Assembly: GCA_046537875.1 (NCBI GenBank)
Contig: JBKHJZ010000151.1
Coordinates: 1 to 7,813 of the forward strand
Reading direction: 5' to 3'
Length of the DNA stretch: 7,813 nucleotides
Origin: JBKHJZ01 sp046537875
Lineage (GTDB): Bacteria; Actinomycetota; Acidimicrobiia; Acidimicrobiales; VFJN01
This document shows, piece after piece, positions 1 to 5,213 of this stretch. Numbering within the stretch: position 1 is the stretch's first letter; every line of letters starts with the position of its first letter. A model generated the notes under the pieces. That model searched no databases, was not told the DNA's origin, and saw only the letters and a list, made by a program, of their open reading frames with translations. Both the position numbers and the translations under genes were made by a program.

Positions 1-27
1 GGGGCCGACGGGAAGCGTCGCCCGCCC

Positions 28-56
28 TGGGCACGGGGCACGCGCCGGCGTACGCT
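28..56 (+). promoter_or_regulatory. Candidate promoter of the F420-type reductase gene
   Basis: A TGGGCA hexamer (28-33) lies 17 bases before TACGCT (51-56), which fits the actinobacterial TANNNT -10 pattern and matches four of six positions of TTGACA at -35. The expected transcription start, near 62-64, leaves a short leader containing the GGAGG ribosome binding site at 77-81. This was found by eye only; in such GC-rich DNA, chance matches are common. Confidence 0.35.
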
Positions 57-88
57 CGCGCCACCCGCGACGCCACGGAGGTTGGTCC

Positions 89-553
89 ATGGCAGAGGGA
101 AGCCGGGTGGGGGCTGACCGCCCCGTGACGCCGCCCGACCGCGCGGCGCGCAAGCGGTCGCGGGTCAGGCTGCTCCAGCGGTACGTGTTCAATCCCTGGA
201 CGAAGCTCGCCGCCTGGGCCGGGCTCGCCCCCGGGCTGGTGCTGGTCGAGACCACCGGGCGCCGGTCGGGCAAACGGCGCCGCAACGTGGTCGGCATGTA
301 CGTCGAGGGCGGCACGGGGTGGGTCGTCGCCGAGCAGGGGCGCCACGCCGGCTACGTCCGCAACCTGGAGGCGCACCCGGACGTGCGGGTGCGACGCCGG
401 TGCCGGTGGCATCCCGCCCGGGCCCACGTGGTGCCCGACGACGACCCGCGGGCGCGGCTGGGGCGCTTCCGGGTGCCCGGCCAGGCCGCAGCGGTGACCC
501 GCTTCGGCACCGACCTGCTGACCATCCGGTTCGACTTCGACCGCGAGCCCTGA
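89..553 (+). CDS. Deazaflavin (F420)-dependent nitroreductase / quinone reductase-like protein (Ddn/DUF385 family)
   Basis: This 154-residue protein resembles the small split-barrel F420H2-dependent reductases typified by mycobacterial Ddn, which reduce quinones and some nitro compounds. The family signature is visible: VETTGRRSGKRRR (residues 53-65), a glycine/basic-rich loop that in relatives contacts the F420 phosphate side, then GWVVAEQGRHAGYVRNLEAH (77-96) followed by PDVRVR, equivalent to the family's 'W..NL.A.P.V.V' block. Length matches Ddn (about 150). The N-terminal 35 residues are basic and possibly amphipathic, as in Ddn, where that part helps membrane association. The start is well supported: GGAGG at 77-81 sits seven bases before the ATG. 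The substrate cannot be told from sequence. The gene ends 69 bases before the helicase start and is separated from it by a small hairpin, so an operon is not evident. Confidence 0.82.
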   Translation: MAEGSRVGADRPVTPPDRAARKRSRVRLLQRYVFNPWTKLAAWAGLAPGLVLVETTGRRSGKRRRNVVGMYVEGGTGWVVAEQGRHAGYVRNLEAHPDVRVRRRCRWHPARAHVVPDDDPRARLGRFRVPGQAAAVTRFGTDLLTIRFDFDREP

Positions 554-566
554 CGGGGCTGCCCCG
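554..566 (+). terminator. Compact GC hairpin directly after the reductase stop codon
   Basis: CGGGG (554-558) pairs with CCCCG (562-566) across a CTG loop, and the hairpin starts at the base after the TGA. No T-tract follows, so this would be the U-less type of terminator proposed for high-GC actinobacteria, or simply an mRNA 3'-end stabiliser. Support is structural only. Confidence 0.35.
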
Positions 567-596
567 CAGGCCGCGACCGGTGCGACCGGGTGTCGC

Positions 597-622
597 GGTG
601 CCCACCTACGATGGGCGCACCC
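597..622 (+). promoter_or_regulatory. Candidate -10 element and inverted repeat at the helicase start
   Basis: TACGAT (607-612) fits the actinobacterial TANNNT -10 consensus and lies ten bases before the ATG at 623; no convincing -35 is visible. Transcription would begin about 3-5 bases before the ATG, giving an almost leaderless mRNA. That agrees with the lack of any Shine-Dalgarno sequence here. The hexamer lies in the loop of an imperfect inverted repeat: GGTG (597-600) pairs with CACC (618-621) and CCC (601-603) with GGG (613-615), leaving a two-base bulge. The repeat could be an operator but does not match the actinobacterial SOS box. Confidence 0.3.
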
Positions 623-3600
623 ATGGCTGCTCCCGACGCTCCCCAGCCGCCCGCGACGCGCGACGCCGTGGACGGTCTCAACCCCGTCCAGGGCGACGCC
701 GTCACCCACCCCGAGGGGCCGTTGCTGGTGGTGGCGGGCGCCGGGTCGGGCAAGACGCGCGTGCTCACCCACCGCATCGCCCACCTCATCCGCGAGGGGG
801 GTGTCAGCCCGTTCGAGATCCTCGCCATCACGTTCACCAACAAGGCCGCCGACGAGATGAAGGCGCGGGTGGCGGCGCTGGTGGGCCCGGTGGCCCAGAA
901 GATGTGGGTCTCCACGTTCCACTCGGCGTGCGTGCGCATGCTGCGGCGCGACGCCGACAAGCTCGGCTACCCGCGCCAGTTCACGATCTACGACCAGGCC
1001 GACGCGGTCCGCCTCACCGGCTACGTCATCCGCGACCTCGGGCTCGACTCCAAGCGCTTCCCCCCGCGGTCGGTGCACGCCGCCATCAGCGCCGCCAAGA
1101 ACGACGGCGTCGACGCCGCCACCTACGCCGAGCGGGCCGGCAACCTGTTCGAGCGCAAGATCGCCGAGGTGTTCACCGAGTACCAGACCCGGCTCCACCG
1201 GGCCGGCTCGATGGACTTCGACGACCTGCTGGGCCAGGCCCTGCGCCTGCTGCGCGAGCACCCCGACGTGCTCCAGCACTACCAGCGGCGCTTCCGGCAC
1301 ATCCTCGTCGACGAGTACCAGGACACCAACCGGGTGCAGAACGAGCTGGTGCTGCTGCTCGCCGCCGACCACCGCAACGTCTGCGTCGTCGGCGACCAGG
1401 ACCAGTGCCTGCCGGCCGACACCCTGGTCCGCACACCCGGCGGTCAGGTCCCGGTGGCATCGCTGGAGGTCGGCGACGCCGTGGTCGGCACCGGGGCGGC
1501 CGGCCGCCCGGTGGTCGGCCGCATCACCGCGGCCCACCGGCGACACCACACGGGCCGGCTCTACGGCGTGCGGGCCGGTGGGCACGAGCTGCGGGGCACA
1601 CCCCACCACATCGTCCTCGCCGACCCGGCGCTCGAGCCCGACCACCACATCGTCTACCTGATGGAGCGCATCGACCGCGGCTTCCGCATCGGGCTGACGA
1701 AGAGCGTGCGTCCGGTCGCCCCCGGGCGGTTCGAGCAGGGCATCCGGGTCCGCATCAACCAGGAGCACGCCGACCGGGCCTGGATCCTGCAGGTGTGCGA
1801 CACCCGGGAGGAAGCGGCCTACCACGAGGCCCTCTGCGCCGCCCGCTACGGTCTGCCCACCGCCCTCTTCCACGGGCTGGGGCGCAACCTCGGGATGGGC
1901 GAGGACTGGCTCGACCGGCTCTACCTCGAGCTCGACACCCGATCGGCCGTCAAGCAGCTCGTCGCCGATCTCGACCTGCACCCCGCCTTTCCGCACTACA
2001 CGCCGGCCAACGGCGGTCGCCGGCAGACCTTGAACCTCACCATGTACTCCGACCACCGGTCCGGCGACGTGGGCTACCACCGGGTGCAGTGGTCGTCGAA
2101 CCGGCAGTCGATCGCCGAGCGCCTGCGGGCCGCCGGGTTCGCCGTGCGGGCGGGCAAGCCGGGCAGCTACCGCGTCGAGACCTCGTTCAAGGCGTACCCC
2201 GAGGCGCTGGCGTTCGCCCGGCGCATGGCCGCCGCCGGAGGGCTGGACATCCGCCGGCGTGCGGTCATCGGGGGCAGGATCTACGCGTTCATGCCGCTCG
2301 CCCACCTGCGGGAGGGCATGAAGGTGCTGGTCGAGGGCGACGACGGGCTGGTCGAGCAGCGCGTCGACGCGATCGACGTCGAAGACCACGACGGCCCCGT
2401 GCACGACCTGGAGGTTGCGCCCACCCACACCTACATCGCCGATCGCGTGCTGGTGCACAACAGCATCTACGCCTTCCGGGGCGCCGACATGCGCAACATC
2501 GTGGAGTTCGAGGACGCCTTCCCCGACACCACGGTGGTGCTGCTCGAGCAGAACTACCGCTCGACCCAGACCATCCTCGACGCGGCCAACGCGGTCATCT
2601 CCCACAACCTGAGCCGCAAGCCCAAGGAGCTGTGGACCGACCAGGGCGCCGGCGACCCGATCGTCCGCTACCACGCAGACGACGAGGTCGACGAGGCCCA
2701 GTGGATCGCCCGCGAGATCGCCCGGCTGCACGACACCTCCGAGGTCGGCAGCATCACCCGGCACGCCCGCGCCGTCGAGCCCCGCGACGCCGGGGACGGC
2801 GGGGAGGACGGGCGCCTCCGCTGGGGCGACATCGCGGTCTTCTACCGCACCAACGCCCAGAGCCGCGTGCTGGAGGAGCACCTCACCCGGGTCGGCATCC
2901 CGTACCGGGTGCTCGGTGGCACCCGCTTCTACGACCGCAGGGAGATCAAGGACGCCATCGCCTACCTGCGGTCGGTGGTCAACCCGGTCGACGAGGTGTC
3001 GATCAAGCGTGTGCTCAACGAGCCGAAGCGGGGCGTGGGCAACACCTCGGTCGGCCGGCTCGACGCCTGGGCCGCGGCGCACGGCGCGTCGTTCATGGAC
3101 GCGCTGCGTCGCGCCGACGACGCCGGGGTGTCCGGCAAGGCCCTGCGCGGCATCGAGTCGTTCCTCGCGCTGCTCGACGGGGTCGACGACCTCACGGGCG
3201 GCGGCCCCGGGCCCCTTCTCCAGGCGCTCCTCGAGCGGTCGGGCTACCTCGACGCGCTGGAGCGCGAGCGCACCATCGAGGCGGAGGGCCGGCTGGAGAA
3301 CCTGGCCGAGCTGGTGGGATCGGCCGGCGAGGTCGACTCGATCGACGAGTTCCTCGAGCAGATCAGCCTGGTGACCGACGTCGACGACCTCGACGAGAGC
3401 GACCGGTCGTCGGTGGTGCTGATGACCCTCCACTCGGCCAAGGGCCTGGAGTTCCCGGTGGTGTTCCTCATCGGCCTGGAGGACGGGGTGTTCCCGCACC
3501 TCCGGTCGCTCACCGATCCCGACCAGCTCGAGGAGGAGCGGCGCCTGGCGTACGTGGGGATCACCCGTGCCCGCCAGCGCCTGTACCTCACCCACGCCTG

Positions 3601-4021
3601 GAGCCGCACGCTGTTCGGCGGCACCCAGTACAACCCGCCCAGCCGCTTCCTCGACGAGATCCCGGCCGAGCTCGTGCACGACATCGAGGGCAACCGGCGG
3701 GCGAGCCGCGGCGGGCGGATCTGGGGTGCCGGAGGCCGCGACCGGGGCGGCGCCGGCGCGGCGGGCGGCGACCGGGCACTGCGGGTCGCGGCCGGGCGCG
3801 ACCGCATCGTCGAGAACGCGCTGCGGCCGCGACTCCCGGCGCGCAGCGGCGCGGAGTCGCTCGGCCTGAAGGTCGGCGACGACGTGCGCCACAAGACGTT
3901 CGGCGAGGGCGTCATCCTCGACATGAGCGGCAGCGGCGAGAAGACCGAGGTGCTCGTCCGCTTCCGCGGCGTGGGGGAGAAGCGGCTGCTCCTGTCGTGG
4001 GCGCCGCTCGAGAAGGCGTGA
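623..4021 (+). CDS. pcrA: ATP-dependent DNA helicase PcrA/UvrD (superfamily 1A) interrupted by an intein
   Basis: The precursor has 1132 residues; removing the intein leaves a 780-residue 3'-5' helicase of normal PcrA/UvrD length, acting in nucleotide excision repair, replication-fork rescue and removal of stalled RNA polymerase. Numbered from the ATG at 623: Q motif near Q23; Walker A GAGSGKT 39-45; motif Ia ITFTNKAA 69-76; Walker B DEYQDT 230-235; motif III GDQDQ 257-261, continuing after the intein as SIYAFRGA 614-621; NYRS 644-647; motif V TLHSAKGLEF 935-944; motif VI YVGITRAR 977-984. A glycine/arginine-rich linker leads to a C-terminal Tudor-like tail (KVGDDVRHKTFGEG, from about 1083), which in PcrA binds RNA polymerase. 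The frame is also open from GTG 590 and ATG 611. ATG 623 was chosen because it gives the usual short N-terminus before the Q motif and follows the candidate -10. No ribosome binding site precedes any of the three starts. No helicase motif is missing. Confidence 0.93.
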   Translation: MAAPDAPQPPATRDAVDGLNPVQGDAVTHPEGPLLVVAGAGSGKTRVLTHRIAHLIREGGVSPFEILAITFTNKAADEMKARVAALVGPVAQKMWVSTFHSACVRMLRRDADKLGYPRQFTIYDQADAVRLTGYVIRDLGLDSKRFPPRSVHAAISAAKNDGVDAATYAERAGNLFERKIAEVFTEYQTRLHRAGSMDFDDLLGQALRLLREHPDVLQHYQRRFRHILVDEYQDTNRVQNELVLLLAADHRNVCVVGDQDQCLPADTLVRTPGGQVPVASLEVGDAVVGTGAAGRPVVGRITAAHRRHHTGRLYGVRAGGHELRGTPHHIVLADPALEPDHHIVYLMERIDRGFRIGLTKSVRPVAPGRFEQGIRVRINQEHADRAWILQVCDTREEAAYHEALCAARYGLPTALFHGLGRNLGMGEDWLDRLYLELDTRSAVKQLVADLDLHPAFPHYTPANGGRRQTLNLTMYSDHRSGDVGYHRVQWSSNRQSIAERLRAAGFAVRAGKPGSYRVETSFKAYPEALAFARRMAAAGGLDIRRRAVIGGRIYAFMPLAHLREGMKVLVEGDDGLVEQRVDAIDVEDHDGPVHDLEVAPTHTYIADRVLVHNSIYAFRGADMRNIVEFEDAFPDTTVVLLEQNYRSTQTILDAANAVISHNLSRKPKELWTDQGAGDPIVRYHADDEVDEAQWIAREIARLHDTSEVGSITRHARAVEPRDAGDGGEDGRLRWGDIAVFYRTNAQSRVLEEHLTRVGIPYRVLGGTRFYDRREIKDAIAYLRSVVNPVDEVSIKRVLNEPKRGVGNTSVGRLDAWAAAHGASFMDALRRADDAGVSGKALRGIESFLALLDGVDDLTGGGPGPLLQALLERSGYLDALERERTIEAEGRLENLAELVGSAGEVDSIDEFLEQISLVTDVDDLDESDRSSVVLMTLHSAKGLEFPVVFLIGLEDGVFPHLRSLTDPDQLEEERRLAYVGITRARQRLYLTHAWSRTLFGGTQYNPPSRFLDEIPAELVHDIEGNRRASRGGRIWGAGGRDRGGAGAAGGDRALRVAAGRDRIVENALRPRLPARSGAESLGLKVGDDVRHKTFGEGVILDMSGSGEKTEVLVRFRGVGEKRLLLSWAPLEKA
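1406..2461 (+). mobile_element. Intein (352 residues) in helicase motif III
   Basis: The sequence is an in-frame insertion between Gln261 and Ser614 of the helicase, splitting the conserved GDQDQ|SIYAFRGA motif. It has the Hint-fold hallmarks. Block A is CLPADTLVRTPGGQVPVASL, with nucleophile Cys1 and a GD turn soon after. Block B is GHELRGTPHH (59-68), with the TxxH pair T65/H68. The C-terminal part is PLAHLREGMKVLV (297-309), then block F from D334 to H341, and block G VLVHN ending in His351-Asn352. Ser follows as the +1 residue. All residues for cis-splicing are present (Cys1, penultimate His, terminal Asn, +1 Ser), so it is probably active. The Hint halves are roughly residues 1-78 and 293-352; about 210 residues between them form an insert. 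By eye, base composition is like the host gene, suggesting old residence or a donor of similar GC content. Confidence 0.95.
1646..1855 (+). other. GIY-YIG-like (T5orf172/MUG113-type) nuclease segment inside the intein
   Basis: Intein residues 81-150. HIVYLMERIDRGFRIGLTKS (81-100) resembles the first two strands of GIY-YIG nucleases: IVY stands for GIY and RIG for YIG, nine residues apart. 'RIGLT' is like the KIG.T variant of the T5orf172/MUG113 branch. Arginines follow at 102 and 109. Then WILQVCDTREEAAYHEALCA (126-145) gives the expected strand plus helix, 'W.L.V......A...E', with Glu141 (or Glu136/137) as the metal-ligand candidate. A possible late Asn is N161. The second tyrosine is replaced (F93-R94), so activity is uncertain. 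No LAGLIDADG or HNH motif is visible in the insert. The assignment comes from recognising the pattern, not from a profile search. Confidence 0.5.
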
Positions 4022-4029
4022 GCCGACCG

Positions 4030-4076
4030 GGTCGTCACCGCGGTCGACCGCTCCGGCTGCGCCTGCGCCGACGACC
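4030..4076 (+). terminator. Structured region downstream of the helicase gene
   Basis: An outer seven-base stem, GGTCGTC (4030-4036) with GACGACC (4070-4076), encloses a perfect 12-base palindrome GCGGTCGACCGC (4040-4051) and a second GC-rich arm. It begins nine bases after the stop codon, as a terminator would, but no T-tract follows. The 258-base gap that holds it (4022-4279) contains no other convincing element apart from the ribosome binding site of the next gene. Confidence 0.33.
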
Positions 4077-4279
4077 GGGCGCGCGATCATGCGGCGCGGA
4101 TGTGTCGGTCTGATGTCGCTTCGCAGGTGAACCTCCACAGGCCGTCGAGCGTCAGGTAGACAACGGCATGCCGCTCAGGCGGGCTGGGACGGGTCGGCGC
4201 GCATCACGGCACCCGATGCGCCGACTCCTGCCATCTCCGTCGCCGCGGCGACCTCCGCGAACCCAGGAGCAGTGACCTC

Positions 4280-5164
4280 GTGCCCCGCATCCCACGACTG
4301 GCAGGTAGATCCCGGTGGCTGGTGCCCACCGCCGTCGGTGCGGCCCTCGTGGTCGGCCTGGGTACCACCGCGCTCGCCGGCGGGCTCCCGGGCGGCGATT
4401 CGTCGGACACCGAGGCCTCGGGTCGGGACGCGGGCAGCGACGTGGTCGCAGAGACGACCACCACCGAGGCACCCACCACCACCGCACCGACCACCACCAC
4501 GACCACGGCGCCGACCACCACGGTTCCGCCCACGACCACCACCACCGCACCACCACCGCCTCCGGAGGCCGACGGCGTGCTCGAGCTGGGGGAGAGCGGC
4601 GATGCGGTGCTCAAGCTCCAGAACCGGCTGACCGAGCTCGGCTACTGGCTGGGCAAGCCCGACGGCAACTACGGGCAGCTCACCCGCCAGGCCGTCATGG
4701 CGTTCCAGAAGGTGGAGGGTCTCGGGCGGGACGGTGTCGCCGGACCGGCCACCCAGGAGCGACTCCCAGCGGCCGGTCGACCCAAGGCGCAGGCCGGCAA
4801 CGGCATCGAGATCGACCTCCAGCGCCAGGTGCTGTTCCTGGTGGAGGGCGGTCATGTGCGGTGGGCGCTGAACGCCTCCACCGGCAACGGCGAGGCCTAC
4901 GCCAGCCCCACCGGTCGTGACGCCGTGGCGGTCACGCCGACGGGCAAGTTCCGGGTGGAGCGCCAGATCGACGGCACGCGTGAGGCGCCGCTCGGCACCC
5001 TGTACCGGCCCAAGTACTTCATCGGCGGCATCGCGGTGCACGGCTCGGGCAGCGTCCCGGCGTTCCCGGCCTCGCACGGGTGCGTCCGGGTGACCAACTC
5101 GGCGATGGACATGGTCTGGTCGAGCGGCCTGGCCGCGATGGGCGCCCCGGTGCTCGTCCACTGA
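4280..5164 (+). CDS. L,D-transpeptidase (YkuD domain) with peptidoglycan-binding domain and Thr/Pro stalk
   Basis: The 294-residue envelope protein should form 3-3 peptidoglycan cross-links or attach proteins to tetrapeptide stems. In order: a basic N-terminus with a hydrophobic segment (about 13-34) acting as signal peptide or anchor; a Thr/Pro-rich stalk (59-95); a PG_binding_1 domain (about 99-162), recognisable from LGESGDAVLKLQNRLTELGY and the DGNYGQLTRQAVMAFQK block; and a YkuD catalytic domain (about 174-293). The active site is clear: IAVHGSGS with His254, then SHGCVRVTN with His266 and nucleophile Cys268, the family HXX..SHGC(I/V)R signature. The GTG start is supported by AGGAG at 4265-4269, ten bases upstream, and places the hydrophobic segment correctly. 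The gene stands alone on its strand and converges on a second peptidoglycan enzyme. Which L,D-transpeptidase class it belongs to, or whether it is a housekeeping enzyme, cannot be told. Confidence 0.93.
   Translation: MPRIPRLAGRSRWLVPTAVGAALVVGLGTTALAGGLPGGDSSDTEASGRDAGSDVVAETTTTEAPTTTAPTTTTTTAPTTTVPPTTTTTAPPPPPEADGVLELGESGDAVLKLQNRLTELGYWLGKPDGNYGQLTRQAVMAFQKVEGLGRDGVAGPATQERLPAAGRPKAQAGNGIEIDLQRQVLFLVEGGHVRWALNASTGNGEAYASPTGRDAVAVTPTGKFRVERQIDGTREAPLGTLYRPKYFIGGIAVHGSGSVPAFPASHGCVRVTNSAMDMVWSSGLAAMGAPVLVH
4454..4564 (+). repeat. ACC-rich low-complexity tract encoding the Thr/Pro stalk
   Basis: Degenerate ACC/ACG/CCG codons encode runs of three to six threonines separated by Ala-Pro or Val-Pro (residues 59-95), ending in five prolines. 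Such stalks hold a catalytic domain away from the membrane and can be glycosylated. The near-trinucleotide repetition makes the tract prone to length change between strains and to assembly error. Confidence 0.8.
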
Positions 5165-5198
5165 CCCCTTCGGGGCCTCACCACCGTCCGGCGGACGG
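5165..5198. terminator. Two hairpins between convergent genes, possible bidirectional terminator
   Basis: CCCC-TTC-GGGG (5165-5175) begins at the base after the transpeptidase stop, and CCGTCC-GGC-GGACGG (5184-5198) forms a second stem. The M15 gene ends at 5214 on the other strand, so the 49-base gap must terminate or tolerate transcription from both sides. Hairpins are symmetrical and could serve both. No T-tract is present on either strand. Confidence 0.42.
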
Positions 5199-5213
5199 GA
5201 CGCGGCCCCCGGG

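Noticed and set aside
1406..2461. Reading the insert as an ordinary helicase 1B/2B subdomain expansion or a group I intron
   Set aside because: It interrupts motif III itself, remains in frame throughout, and begins with Cys and ends with His-Asn before Ser, with Hint blocks A, B, F and G; these are intein, not intron or subdomain, features.
319..4113. A 1264-codon plus-strand open frame overlapping the reductase and helicase genes
   Set aside because: It is in another frame of the helicase gene and its product is Arg/Pro/Gly-rich low-complexity sequence with no motif; long stop-free alternative frames are expected at this GC content.
4134..4162. Possible promoter TCCACA - 17 bases - TAGACA before the transpeptidase gene
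   Set aside because: The -10 match is poor (no final T) and the -35 is partial; not distinguishable from chance by eye.
4168..4275. A 35-codon ORF ending just before the transpeptidase start, considered as a leader peptide
   Set aside because: It has no ribosome binding site, an Arg/Pro-rich product typical of chance frames, and no attenuator-like codon run.
4175..5161. A 328-codon minus-strand open frame opposite the L,D-transpeptidase gene
   Set aside because: Its product includes a glycine/arginine run produced by the antisense of the Thr/Pro stalk, and the plus strand has an unambiguous YkuD active site.
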